A DNA stretch of 64,000 bases, taken from the NCBI RefSeq assembly GCF_015352455.1, contig NZ_JADKPN010000015.1:1-64000 (forward strand), written 5' to 3'. The stretch comes from Nocardioides islandensis. Lineage in GTDB: Bacteria; Actinomycetota; Actinomycetes; Propionibacteriales; Nocardioidaceae. Shown piece by piece: positions 50,398-59,231 of this stretch. How positions within the stretch are numbered: the first letter of the stretch is position 1; each line of letters begins with the position of its first letter. A model generated the notes under the pieces. It saw only the letters and a program-made list of their open reading frames with translations, searched no databases and had not been told where the DNA came from. The position numbers were made by a program, and so were the translations under genes.

Positions 50398-51678
50398 GTG
50401 CAGCTGCGGGGGTTGGTCGCCGACACCCGTCCGCTGACCAGCCCGCACTTCCGGCGCCTCTGGGTGGCCAACATCGTCACCGTCGTCGGCGCCCAGCTCA
50501 CGGTGGTCGCGGTGCCGGCCCAGATCTATGAGATCACCGGCTCCTCGGCGTACGTCGGCCTGACCGGCCTGTTCGGCCTGGTGCCGCTGGTGATCTTCGG
50601 CCTGTACGGCGGCGCGCTCGCCGACGTGATGGACCGGCGCACCCTCCTGCTGATCACCACCAGCGGCCTGATCCTCACCAGCGTGGCGTTCTGGGTGCAG
50701 GCCGCCCTCGACGTCGGGAACGTCTGGCTGCTGTTGGTGCTGTTCGCGGTCCAGCAGGCGTTCTTCGCGGTCAACCAGCCCACCCGCAGCGCGATCCTGC
50801 CCAAGCTGGTGCCGATCGAGCAGCTGCCCGCGGCCAACTCGCTGAACATGACGATCTTCCAGGTGGGCGGCATCGCCGGGCCACTCGTGGGCGGCGCGCT
50901 CATCCCCGTGCTCGGCTACTCCTGGCTGTACCTCGTCGACTCGGTGACCTTGTTCGCCACGCTGTACGCCGTCGTGAAGCTGCCACGGCTGCGCCCGGAT
51001 AGGCACCCGGAGTCGCCGGGTGGACCGGCGGGGTGGCGGTCGGTGGTGGACGGCTTCCGCTACCTGCGCGGGCACCCGGTCCTGCTGATGTCCTTCCTCG
51101 TCGACATCATCGCGATGGTCTTCGGCATGCCTCGCGCGCTGTTCCCCCAGGTGGCGCACCTGGACTTCGGCGGCCCGGCGAGCGGCGGGCTGGCGTTCGC
51201 ACTGCTGTTCGCGGCGATCCCCGCGGGCGCCGTGCTGGGCGGCATCTTCTCCGGCTGGGTCTCGCGCGTACGGCGGCAGGGGCTCGCCGTCGTCGTGTGC
51301 ATCGTGATCTGGGGGATGGCGATGGTCGGGTTCGGCGTCGCGGTCGGCGTCGCGGACGGGAACGCCGGGGTGTTCCTGTGGGCCGCCGTCGTGATGCTCG
51401 TGGTCGGCGGAGCCGCGGACATGGCGTCGGCGGCGTTCCGCACCTCGATGCTCCAGGCGTCGGCGAGCGACCACATGCGCGGGCGGCTCCAGGGCATCTT
51501 CATCGTGGTCGTCGCGGGTGGCCCGCGGGTGGCGGACGCCGCCCACGGTGCAGCGGCGGCGATGGTCGGGACGGCGGCGGCCGCGGCCGGAGGCGGTGTC
51601 CTGGTGGTCGTGCTCGTCGTGGTGGCAGCGCTCGCGGTGCCGGTGTTCGTGCGTTACCGGTTGGCGTCGGCCGCCTGA
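50398..51678 (+). CDS. MFS exporter (MFS_3, EntS-like)
   Basis: A 426-aa protein with 12 predicted helices. The loop 2-3 motif is GGALADVMDRRTLLL, and loop 8-9 has GGIFSGWVSRVRRQG. RSAILPKLVPIEQLPAANSL is characteristic of the MFS_3/EntS branch, which exports siderophores or drugs. No siderophore genes are near, so the substrate is unknown. Confidence 0.87.
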   Translation: MQLRGLVADTRPLTSPHFRRLWVANIVTVVGAQLTVVAVPAQIYEITGSSAYVGLTGLFGLVPLVIFGLYGGALADVMDRRTLLLITTSGLILTSVAFWVQAALDVGNVWLLLVLFAVQQAFFAVNQPTRSAILPKLVPIEQLPAANSLNMTIFQVGGIAGPLVGGALIPVLGYSWLYLVDSVTLFATLYAVVKLPRLRPDRHPESPGGPAGWRSVVDGFRYLRGHPVLLMSFLVDIIAMVFGMPRALFPQVAHLDFGGPASGGLAFALLFAAIPAGAVLGGIFSGWVSRVRRQGLAVVVCIVIWGMAMVGFGVAVGVADGNAGVFLWAAVVMLVVGGAADMASAAFRTSMLQASASDHMRGRLQGIFIVVVAGGPRVADAAHGAAAAMVGTAAAAAGGGVLVVVLVVVAALAVPVFVRYRLASAA

Positions 51679-51739
51679 CCCGTCGGTCACCGCAATCGCG
51701 ATCCAGCGGTGTCGGTGGTCGATGTGATGCTGTCGTGCC

Positions 51740-52576
51740 ATGACGGACCTGAACGGGAGGATCGCGCTCGTCTCGGGCGCCTCACGCGGACTCGGGCGCG
51801 CGGTCGCGCGGGAGCTGGCGGCCGCCGGCGCGCACGTCGTGACGACCGGGCGCAGCCGGAGGGGATCGGCGACCCAGACCGCGGTCGACGACCTGACCCT
51901 CGACCGCACGGTCGAGATGATCTCGGAGGCCGGCGGGTCGGCGGAGGCCGTCACCTGCGACCACACCGACCCGGACGCTGTTCGGGCCCTGGTCGACGAC
52001 CTGCTCGCCCGGCACGGCCGCATCGACGTGCTGGTGAACAACGCGTGGGGCGGTCACGACTTCCACGAGGGTGTGGACGGCGAGGAGGTCTGGGACGAGC
52101 CGATGGAGCAGTTCCGCGCGATGCTGCTGGCCGGGGCGTACTCCGACTTCGTGACCGACCTGACCGTCCTCAAGCACGCGATGGGCCCGGCCGGCCGCGG
52201 CATCATCCTGACGACCACCTGGCACACGCCCGAGCCGCCCGCGTGGGTTCCTTACGAGTCGAGCAAGGCCGCGAAGAACCGCCTCGTCTACGCCCTCGGC
52301 CACCACCTGCGCGAGAAGGGCATCCCGTGCATCGCGGTGGCGCCGGGCTGGATGCGCACCGAGCTGATGGAGGTGCACCACGAGCCCGGGGAGCTCGACG
52401 GCCGCACGGAGACTCCTCACTACGCAGCGCGCGCGGTCGTGGCGCTGGCGGCCGACCCCGACGCGATGCGCTTCACGGGCCGCACCATGGACGTCGCCGT
52501 GCTCGCCCGGGAGTACGGCTTCACCGACCTCGACGGCACCCAGCCCGACCTGAACGCCGGTCGCTTCGTGGAGTGA
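51740..52576 (+). CDS. Short-chain dehydrogenase/reductase
   Basis: A 278-aa SDR oxidoreductase. The cofactor loop is SGASRGLG (13-20), then TGRSRRG, which suggests NADP(H). DHTDPDA, NNAWGG (in place of NNAG) and the active-site Y172-E-S-S-K176 follow. The usual catalytic Ser 13 residues before Tyr lies in ILTTTWHT, where Thr replaces it. The substrate is unknown. Confidence 0.88.
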   Translation: MTDLNGRIALVSGASRGLGRAVARELAAAGAHVVTTGRSRRGSATQTAVDDLTLDRTVEMISEAGGSAEAVTCDHTDPDAVRALVDDLLARHGRIDVLVNNAWGGHDFHEGVDGEEVWDEPMEQFRAMLLAGAYSDFVTDLTVLKHAMGPAGRGIILTTTWHTPEPPAWVPYESSKAAKNRLVYALGHHLREKGIPCIAVAPGWMRTELMEVHHEPGELDGRTETPHYAARAVVALAADPDAMRFTGRTMDVAVLAREYGFTDLDGTQPDLNAGRFVE

Positions 52577-52638
52577 TCGAGGCGGCCCGCGCTCTCAGGG
52601 GTGAGGTCCGCCACCCCGATCCGTGCTTGGGTGGCCAC

Positions 52639-53352
52639 ATGGCAGCCATCTCGGGAACGACCGCGCGTCGCGTCGCCCGCAAGCTGCGCACCGGCCAGGC
52701 CCTCGGCCTCGCCAACAGGCTGACTGCCCTGGGTCGCTTCTACGGCGACACCGACAAGCTGGAGCACGGCTACTTCCCGTTCTACGAGCGGCACTTCCGC
52801 CACCTCCGGCTGGACAAGCAGGTGGTCTACGAGATCGGGGTCGGCGGGTTCGAGAGCGAGTCGCCCTCCGGGTCGCTGCGCATCTGGCGCGACTACTTCC
52901 TGCGGTCGACCCTGGTGGGGATCGACATCGTGCCGAAGGTCATCGAGTGGGGCGACCGGGTCCGGTTCGAGCAGGCCGACCAGAGCAGCCCGGCCGATCT
53001 GGCCCGGATCGTGGAGAACAACGGGGCGCCGATGGTGGTCATCGACGACGGCTCCCACGTCGGGGAGCACATCTGGGCGTCGTTCCAGTTCCTGTGGCCC
53101 CTCATGGCCAGCGGAGCGGTGTACGTCATCGAGGACCTGTCGACGTCCTACTACCCCGACTTCGGCGGCGGGGAGCCCACGCCGGACGGCTCGGCGTTGG
53201 GGCTGCTCCGCGAGCTGCTCGACTCGGTCCAGGCCCAGGACGTCACGTTCAGCGACCTCATGCCGGACCTGGGCACCCGCTCCGCACCTCGGTTCGAGGA
53301 CGTCCAGGAGGTCGCGGTCTACCCCGGGATCGCGTTCATCGTGAAGGCGTGA
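52639..53352 (+). CDS. Class I SAM-dependent methyltransferase (MycE/TylE-like)
   Basis: A 237-aa Rossmann methyltransferase. Motif I is VYEIGVGGFES, then STLVGIDIVPK, and the later VVIDDGSHVGEH with paired acids and His, as in the metal-dependent macrolide sugar O-methyltransferases MycE/TylE. HIWASFQFLWPLM and GAVYVIEDLSTSYYPDFGG complete the match. Here it may methylate a surface sugar. The ATG at 52639 lies 62 bases after the SDR gene. Confidence 0.82.
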   Translation: MAAISGTTARRVARKLRTGQALGLANRLTALGRFYGDTDKLEHGYFPFYERHFRHLRLDKQVVYEIGVGGFESESPSGSLRIWRDYFLRSTLVGIDIVPKVIEWGDRVRFEQADQSSPADLARIVENNGAPMVVIDDGSHVGEHIWASFQFLWPLMASGAVYVIEDLSTSYYPDFGGGEPTPDGSALGLLRELLDSVQAQDVTFSDLMPDLGTRSAPRFEDVQEVAVYPGIAFIVKA

Positions 53353-53395
53353 CGCGGGTTCGCAATCGGGCCCGGGTCGCTGCCAGGATGCGGGC

Positions 53396-54235
53396 GTGAC
53401 CGTGCCCGCCGACCGCCTCCTGATCACCGTCGCGCCCACCGGGGCCGAGACCGCCAAGGCCGACTGCCCCCAGCTCCCGACGACGCTCGAGGAGCTCGTC
53501 GAGACGGCGGTCGCCTGCGAGGCCGCCGGCGCCGCGATGATCCACGTGCACATCCGTGACGCCGATCACCGGCCCACGCTGGACGGGCAGCGCCTGAAGG
53601 ACACCGTGGCCGCGCTGCGCGAGGCGACGTCGCTGGTCGTGCAGCTCTCCACGGGCGGCTCGGTGCACGACCCGCTCGACCTGCGCCTGAAGGTGCTCGA
53701 CGCCGAGCCGGACTCCTGCAGCCTGACGATGGGCACCACGAACTTCGGCGACGACGTCTTCTCCAACCCGTGGCCGTTCGTGACCGAGCTCTACCAGCTC
53801 ACCCAGGAGCGCGAGGTGGTGCCGGAGTTCGAGCTGTTCGACCTCGGCCAGGTGCACGCCCTGAGTCGGCTGCTCGACAAGTACGGGCCGCCGTACGGCG
53901 GGAAGGTCCACTGCGACCTCGTGATGGGCGTGCCCGGCGGCATGAACGGCACCGCCGACGCGCTCGTCGCCGCCGTCCGCGACCTGCCCGCTTCCGTCAC
54001 CTCGTGGTCGGCGACCGGCATCGGCCGGTCCACGCTGAACGTGATGTACGCCAGCCTGTCCAAGGGCGGCCACCTCCGTGTCGGCATGGAGGACGTGCTC
54101 ACGATCAGCAAGGGCGTGCCCGTCGAGTCGAACGCCCAGCTCGTCGAGCGCGCGGTCGAGGTGGGCCGCCTCGCCCAGCGCACGCCGATGACCACCGCCG
54201 AGGCCCGTGAGCTGCTCGGCGTGAAGGATCGCTGA
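53396..54235 (+). CDS. Beta-keto acid cleavage enzyme (BKACE, DUF849)
   Basis: A 279-aa TIM-barrel enzyme. Zinc ligands His50 and His52 lie in AAMIHVHIRD; LTMGTTNFGDDVF and HCDLVMGVPGGMNGT are further family motifs. BKACE enzymes condense a beta-keto acid with acetyl-CoA to release acetoacetate and a new acyl-CoA. The typical 3-keto-5-aminohexanoate partner genes (lysine fermentation) are absent, so the natural keto acid is unknown. Confidence 0.9.
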   Translation: MTVPADRLLITVAPTGAETAKADCPQLPTTLEELVETAVACEAAGAAMIHVHIRDADHRPTLDGQRLKDTVAALREATSLVVQLSTGGSVHDPLDLRLKVLDAEPDSCSLTMGTTNFGDDVFSNPWPFVTELYQLTQEREVVPEFELFDLGQVHALSRLLDKYGPPYGGKVHCDLVMGVPGGMNGTADALVAAVRDLPASVTSWSATGIGRSTLNVMYASLSKGGHLRVGMEDVLTISKGVPVESNAQLVERAVEVGRLAQRTPMTTAEARELLGVKDR

Positions 54236-54263
54236 CGCTCCGCTCCTCGACCGGCGGGAGCGG

Positions 54264-54626
54264 TCAGTAGACCAGCGCCTGCACCCCGTCTGCGAGGACC
54301 TCCTCGGCGAAGGTGGCGGCACCCGCGATCCGTACCCCGGGCACCAGGTCCGCCTCGACGATCCCGCGCCGCTGGGCGCACTGGGTGCAGACCGTGACCT
54401 GGCCGCCGGCGACGACGGCGTCGCGCAGGGCGGCGAGGGGTGCGGCCAGGTCGAGGGAGAACTCCTCGGCCCGGCCCGGTACGCCGAACCAGGCGGCCTC
54501 GCCCGTCAGCCACAGGCCGACGTCCGCGCCCGCCGCCACCGCGGCCGCGGCCACCGTGAACGCCTGGTTGCAGCGCTCGGCGTCCTCGGCCCCGCACGTC
54601 ACCTTCACGACCAGTCTTCTCGTCAC
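54264..54626 (-). CDS. DsrE-family protein
   Basis: A 120-aa DsrE/DsrF-like fold with VKVTCGAEDAERCNQAF and VCTQCAQRRG. The latter pair of Cys corresponds to the sulfur-carrying loop. Such proteins move persulfide sulfur or act as redox sensors. It is convergent with the BKACE gene and divergent from the nitrobindin gene 22 bases away. Confidence 0.85.
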   Translation of the reverse strand: MTRRLVVKVTCGAEDAERCNQAFTVAAAAVAAGADVGLWLTGEAAWFGVPGRAEEFSLDLAAPLAALRDAVVAGGQVTVCTQCAQRRGIVEADLVPGVRIAGAATFAEEVLADGVQALVY

Positions 54627-54648
54627 CCGCCAACACTAAGGTGGGCCC

Positions 54649-55188
54649 ATGCCGTTCGAGATCCCCGAGAACATCCACGAGCTGTGTGCGCCGCTCGCGT
54701 GGATGATCGGCTCGTGGCGGGGGAACGGCCACGGCGAGTACCCGACGATCGAGGGCTTCCAGTTCGGCCAGGAGGTCGTCTTCCAGCAGGACGGCCGGCC
54801 CTTCATCCACTACTTCAGCCGGGCCTGGATCGAGCAGGAGGACGGCACGTTCGTCCGCAACGCGGCGCAGGAGACCGGTTTCCTCCGGCCGCAGGCCGAT
54901 CGCACGGTCGAGGTCGTGATGGCGCACAACACCGGGTTCGTGGAGATCTGGCACGGCGAGATCCACCCCGACCAGCCGCGCATCGAGATGGTCACCGACG
55001 CGGTGGCCCGGACGGCCACGGCCAAGGACTACACCGCCGGCAAGCGGCTCTACGGGTACGTCGACGGCGACCTGCTCTACGCCTACGACATGGCCGCGGT
55101 GGGCCAGGAGCTCCAGCCGCACACCTGGGCGCGGCTGCAGCGCGACGACGGCGGCGGCCACGTCGGGTCCCACCGGGGGACCGGGTGA
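54649..55188 (+). CDS. Nitrobindin-like FABP-family protein
   Basis: A 179-aa ten-strand beta-barrel protein. The family motif GxWxGxG is GSWRGNGHGEY at 21-31, and NTGFVEIWHGEIHP and the C-terminal LYAYDMAAVGQELQPHTW follow. Mycobacterial and human members bind heme and isomerise peroxynitrite. Here it leads a three-gene operon with a Fur-family regulator and ygfZ, each joined by a four-base overlap, which suggests a link to iron or oxidative stress. Confidence 0.9.
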   Translation: MPFEIPENIHELCAPLAWMIGSWRGNGHGEYPTIEGFQFGQEVVFQQDGRPFIHYFSRAWIEQEDGTFVRNAAQETGFLRPQADRTVEVVMAHNTGFVEIWHGEIHPDQPRIEMVTDAVARTATAKDYTAGKRLYGYVDGDLLYAYDMAAVGQELQPHTWARLQRDDGGGHVGSHRGTG

Positions 55189-55616
55189 GCCACGAGCACG
55201 TCGACCTGCGCAGCCGGCTGCGCGACAGCGGCCTGCGGCTGACGCCGCAGCGCGAGCTGATCCTGGCCGCCGTCGACCGGCTCGGCCACGCGACGCCGGA
55301 CGAGGTGCTCGCCGAGGTTCGCCAGCACTCCTCGGCGGTCAACGCCTCGACCGTCTACCGCACGCTCGAGGTGCTGGAGGAGCTCGGCCTCGTCCGGCAC
55401 GCGCACCTGAGCGACCGCGCCCCGACGTACCACTCCGTGACCGACCACGAGCACTTCCACCTGGTCTGCCGGAATTGTGGGCGCATCGTGTCGGTTGGAC
55501 CAGACATGCTCCAGCCCGTGACCGACCGCCTGCGCGACGAGCAGGCCTTCGTGGTGGACGTCGGCCACCTGACGGTCTTCGGCACCTGTGTCGAGTGCCC
55601 GGGGGAGCAGGCATGA
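55185..55616 (+). CDS. Fur-family transcriptional regulator
   Basis: A 143-aa metalloregulator. The winged helix RLTPQRELILAAVDRLGHAT and SSAVNASTVYRTLEVLEELG is followed by the sensory YHSVTDHEHFHLVCRNCGRI. The structural zinc site is CRNC with CVEC at the end. The pattern fits Fur/Zur/PerR but the metal cannot be set from sequence. GTG overlaps the preceding stop (GTGA). Confidence 0.92.
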   Translation: MSHEHVDLRSRLRDSGLRLTPQRELILAAVDRLGHATPDEVLAEVRQHSSAVNASTVYRTLEVLEELGLVRHAHLSDRAPTYHSVTDHEHFHLVCRNCGRIVSVGPDMLQPVTDRLRDEQAFVVDVGHLTVFGTCVECPGEQA

Positions 55617-56563
55617 CCAGCGCCCTGCTCACGCTGCCCGGCGCGGTGGCGGGCGACGGCATCGACGCCGGCGTGGCCGCCCACTACGGATCGTTCAACA
55701 CCGAGCAGCGGGCGTTGGAGGCCTACGACGCGTTCGTCGACCTGTCCCACCGCGACGTCGTGCGCATCAGCGGCCCGGACCGGCTCACCTGGCTGCACTC
55801 GCTGACCACGCAGTACTTCGAGGGCCTGCCCGCCGGCCGGTGGACCGAGGCCCTCATCCTGTCCCCGCAGGGCCACGTCGAGCACGCGTTCACCGGCGTC
55901 GACGACGGCGAGGCGTTCACCGCGCACACCGAGCCCGGCGCCGCGGTGGCGCTGGTCGAGTTCCTCGACCGGATGCGGTTCATGATGCGGGTCGAGGTGG
56001 CCGAGGTCACCGAGGAGATCGCCGTGACGTGGCGGCCGCGTGAGGGCGTCGACGCCGCCGCGGCGTACGAGCTGGTCCCGCGTGACAAGCTCGAGGCGTA
56101 CGCCGCCGCGGCCGGCCGTCCCGCGGGCACCTGGGCCTTCGAGGCGCTGCGCATCGCCCGCGGCGAACCGCGCTTCGGCCTCGACACCGACCATCGGACC
56201 ATCCCCAACGAGGTGGGCTGGGTCGGTCCGGCCGTGCACCTCGACAAGGGCTGTTACCGGGGCCAGGAGACCGTCGCCCGCGTGCACACGCTCGGGCGTC
56301 CGCCGCGGCGGCTCATCCTGCTGCACCTCGACGGGACCGAGAACCGCCTGCCGGCCCGGGGCGCGGACCTGCTGCTCGACGGCAAGACCGTCGGGTTCGT
56401 CGGCAGCTCGGCCCGGCACCACGAGCTCGGCCCCATCGCCCTGGCCGTCGTGAAGCGGAACGTCGCGTCGGACGCGACCCTCGACGCCGATGGCATGCCC
56501 GCCGCCCAGGAGGTCGTGGTCGACCCCGAGGTCGGCCTCCACGTCCGTCCCCACCTGCGCTGA
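55613..56563 (+). CDS. ygfZ: Folate-binding protein YgfZ
   Basis: A 316-aa GcvT-fold protein with the signature KGCYRGQETVAR near residues 210-220, where the Cys is essential in YgfZ. It acts with tetrahydrofolate in Fe-S cluster repair under oxidative stress. ATG overlaps the Fur stop (ATGA). Length and placement next to a Fur-family regulator fit an iron-sulfur role. Confidence 0.92.
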   Translation: MTSALLTLPGAVAGDGIDAGVAAHYGSFNTEQRALEAYDAFVDLSHRDVVRISGPDRLTWLHSLTTQYFEGLPAGRWTEALILSPQGHVEHAFTGVDDGEAFTAHTEPGAAVALVEFLDRMRFMMRVEVAEVTEEIAVTWRPREGVDAAAAYELVPRDKLEAYAAAAGRPAGTWAFEALRIARGEPRFGLDTDHRTIPNEVGWVGPAVHLDKGCYRGQETVARVHTLGRPPRRLILLHLDGTENRLPARGADLLLDGKTVGFVGSSARHHELGPIALAVVKRNVASDATLDADGMPAAQEVVVDPEVGLHVRPHLR

Positions 56564-56729
56564 CCCCGGCGAACCGGAGGGCTCCGCCCGGCGTCGTGCG
56601 GGTAGGACGACGCGGGAGGGACCGTGCGTGGAGCGGCCATCCTCGGGACGGCGCCGGTGCCCTGACGCCCGTCCCGACAGCCGTCCCGGGCGACCGAACC
56701 AAGGACTGATCCGGCGCATCACATGGGGC

Positions 56730-57980
56730 ATGAGACCCCGCTCCGCCGTGGCGCTGGCGGCCGGCCTGGTCGTCGGCCTGGTCGTCGGCCTGGTCGCGCT
56801 CCTGCCGACGGAGGCCACCGCGTCGGTGGGACGCGAGTCCGAGCCGCCGAACCACGCGTACCTCTCACCCGACGGTGACGGGGTCGCCGACACGGTGCGC
56901 ATCCCGTACCCGGTCGAGAAGCCGGCCGGCGTGCGGATCCTGGTCCGCTCCGCGGTCAACTCCGAGGTCCTGCGCCGCGTCGTCCGGACCCACCAACAGC
57001 CAGGACAGCACCACTGGCGCTGGGACGGTCGTGACGACGCCGGCTTCGTGGTGGCGGACGGTTCGTACCTCATCGACATCAGGGTCAAGCGCGGCACCAA
57101 CGTCGACCGCTGGGGCACGCAGGCACTTGTCGACACCGACGGCGACCAGGGCACGCTGCTCACCAGCCGGCCGACGGTGTACCCCGACGCCACCGTCGTG
57201 GACGACAGCGTGCTCCTGACGTACCTGCGGCAGGGCTGGAACCCCACCGAGGACGCCTACCCCGGGGAGGACTACTTCGGCGCGCGCATCCCCCTGCGGG
57301 CGCGCCTGAGCGTCGTGTCCCGCCGCGGCAAGGTCGTCTGGGAGGCCGCGCACCGGGTCGGCGGCATGTCCACGAGGTTCGTCTGGGCCGGGCGCCGGAG
57401 CGACGGCACGGTCGTCGCGGCGGGACCGTACGACGCGCGGCTGCTCGTCACCGACGCCGCCGGAAACGTCACGTCGTACGTCCAGCAGGTCCGTGTCTCG
57501 CACCGGCAGCTCGTCGCCGAGACGCTGACGGTGCACCTCGACCCGGCCACGACCGAGCGCACCGGCAGCATCTCGCCGCCCGGTTGCAACGGCTGCGGTG
57601 AGGGCTGCTCGCCCGTCGACAGCGACCGCTTCCCGGGGGGCCTGAGCTTCCGCGACTGCCTGGGATACGGGTACGACGCGCAGACCTACGCCAGGTTCGC
57701 GCTCCCGCTGCCCTTCGCGGCCGCACCCGTCGACACGTACCGGGTGACGGCGACAGGTGGTCCACCCACGGCCGGCGGGACCGGCGCGGGCAAGCTGAGC
57801 GGCCTGACCATGGGTCCCGGGGACGCCACGGTCACCACCGGCTGGGGGAGCGTCGACCTGAGCCACTACCCATACCTGCCGGAGCAGGACCTCGCGGCGA
57901 CGTGGGGCTTCACCACGACCCAGGACTACGACCTGGCGTCGTTCACCGTCGAGTACCAGCACTACGTGGAGGTCTCGTGA
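56730..57980 (+). CDS. Secreted protein with FlgD-like Ig repeats, paralogue 1
   Basis: A 416-aa exported protein. A signal helix (VALAAGLVVGLVVGLVALLP) precedes a mature start near residue 32. Repeat 1 begins AYLSPDGDGVADTVRIPYPV, a Ca-binding-like DGDG motif, followed by an Ig-like strand set with WRWDGRDDAGFVVADGSYLI. A second Ig-like part has RFVWAGRRSDGTVVAAGPYD. The C-terminal domain begins with a Cys cluster (GCNGCGEGCSPV) and DRFPGGLSFRDC. No known catalytic residues. The ATG at 56730 follows a 166-base gap; upstream readings cross into non-coding leader. Overlaps the next gene by 4 bases. Confidence 0.7.
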   Translation: MRPRSAVALAAGLVVGLVVGLVALLPTEATASVGRESEPPNHAYLSPDGDGVADTVRIPYPVEKPAGVRILVRSAVNSEVLRRVVRTHQQPGQHHWRWDGRDDAGFVVADGSYLIDIRVKRGTNVDRWGTQALVDTDGDQGTLLTSRPTVYPDATVVDDSVLLTYLRQGWNPTEDAYPGEDYFGARIPLRARLSVVSRRGKVVWEAAHRVGGMSTRFVWAGRRSDGTVVAAGPYDARLLVTDAAGNVTSYVQQVRVSHRQLVAETLTVHLDPATTERTGSISPPGCNGCGEGCSPVDSDRFPGGLSFRDCLGYGYDAQTYARFALPLPFAAAPVDTYRVTATGGPPTAGGTGAGKLSGLTMGPGDATVTTGWGSVDLSHYPYLPEQDLAATWGFTTTQDYDLASFTVEYQHYVEVS

Positions 57981-59227
57981 ACGCCCGCCGGTGGCTCCTC
58001 GCGCTGACGGCGCTCCTCCTCGCCGCCGCCACGACTCCCGCCGTCTCCGCGGCTCGGCCGTACCTGACCGTGCACCTGGCCCAGCAGACGATCTCCTTCT
58101 CCCCGGACGGCGACGGGCGCCAGGACCGTGCCCGGATCCGCTTCTCCCTCACCAGGGCCGCGGACGTGACCGTCCGGGTCGAGCGGGCGGGCGACGTGGT
58201 CCGCGGGCCGGTGATGCTGGGCCGCCTCCGTGCCGGGGTGCACGCCTGGACCTGGGACGGCACCCGGAACGGTGGCCCGAGGGTGCACGACGGCACGTTC
58301 GAGATCCTGATCCACGCCGAGGGAGGCGGCCAGCACACCCTGGTCGGGGTCACCACGTACGTCGACCGGATCGCCGACGCAGGCCGGCTGCTGACCAGCC
58401 GCCCGGCGGTGTACCCGAAGGCCGGCGTCGTCAGCGACCGAGTCGCCCTCGTCTACCTGCGGGAAGGCTGGAACGCCGAGGAGGCGGCCACCCCGTTCGA
58501 CGGGACCTACGAGCCGCGCCCCGTGCTGGACCTGCAGCTCACGGTCGTCGACGGCTCCGACCGGACCGTGTGGCAACGCGGGTGGACCCCGCAGTACGGA
58601 TGGCAGGACGGGAGCGGGCTCACCTTCACCTTCTCCTGGTACGCCCGCGGGCCTGGCGGCGAGCCCGTGCCCGAGGGCACGTACACCGCGCGGGTGCGGG
58701 TACGCGACCCCGCCGGCAACGAGTCGACGTACTCGGCTCCGATCACGGTCTCCCACCAGCAGCTGAAGGCAGCTCTCTGGACGACGACGGTGCCGGCCGC
58801 CTCGGCCACCCGGTACACGCCGGCGGGCTGCGGTCCCTCGTGCACGCAGGGCTGCTTCCCCGTCGCCAGCGACCGGTTCCCGGGTGGCCTCAGCTTCCGG
58901 GCGTGCCCGGACAACGGCAGCACCCGGGCGTGGCTCTCGGCCGCCCCTCCGGTCCTCGGCGCGCCGGTCGACACCTACCGGATCACGGCGACCGGAGGTC
59001 CGACCACGCCCGGTACGGACGACGTCGGCAGCCTGAGCGGCTACCGGACCATCGGACCCGGCGACGCCACCGCGTCGATGCCCTGGCTGCACGCCGGGCT
59101 GGTGGCCCCGCCGTACCTGCCCGACCAGCACGCGTCGGTCTCGTGGGGCTTCTCCACGAGCGTCGGTGACTCCTACGACATCGCGTCGTTCACGGTCGAC
59201 TACCGGTACTACGTGCCGGTCGGCTGA
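57977..59227 (+). CDS. Secreted protein with FlgD-like Ig repeats, paralogue 2
   Basis: A 416-aa paralogue of the previous gene, exactly the same length. The signal peptide (WLLALTALLLAAATTPAVSA) is followed by ISFSPDGDGRQDRARIRFSL, WTWDGTRNGGPRVHDGTFEI, LTSRPAVYPKAGVVSDRVAL, and the C-terminal GCGPSCTQGCFPVASDRF then PGGLSFRAC. Shared sequence runs the full length, so it arose by tandem duplication. It is translationally coupled (GTGA). The role is likely outside the cell or at the wall. Confidence 0.7.
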   Translation: MNARRWLLALTALLLAAATTPAVSAARPYLTVHLAQQTISFSPDGDGRQDRARIRFSLTRAADVTVRVERAGDVVRGPVMLGRLRAGVHAWTWDGTRNGGPRVHDGTFEILIHAEGGGQHTLVGVTTYVDRIADAGRLLTSRPAVYPKAGVVSDRVALVYLREGWNAEEAATPFDGTYEPRPVLDLQLTVVDGSDRTVWQRGWTPQYGWQDGSGLTFTFSWYARGPGGEPVPEGTYTARVRVRDPAGNESTYSAPITVSHQQLKAALWTTTVPAASATRYTPAGCGPSCTQGCFPVASDRFPGGLSFRACPDNGSTRAWLSAAPPVLGAPVDTYRITATGGPTTPGTDDVGSLSGYRTIGPGDATASMPWLHAGLVAPPYLPDQHASVSWGFSTSVGDSYDIASFTVDYRYYVPVG

Positions 59228-59231
59228 CGCG

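Noticed and set aside
53396..54235. Lysine-fermentation (3-keto-5-aminohexanoate) role for the DUF849 enzyme
   Set aside because: None of the partner genes of that pathway lies nearby and the family acts on many keto acids, so a general BKACE label is safer.
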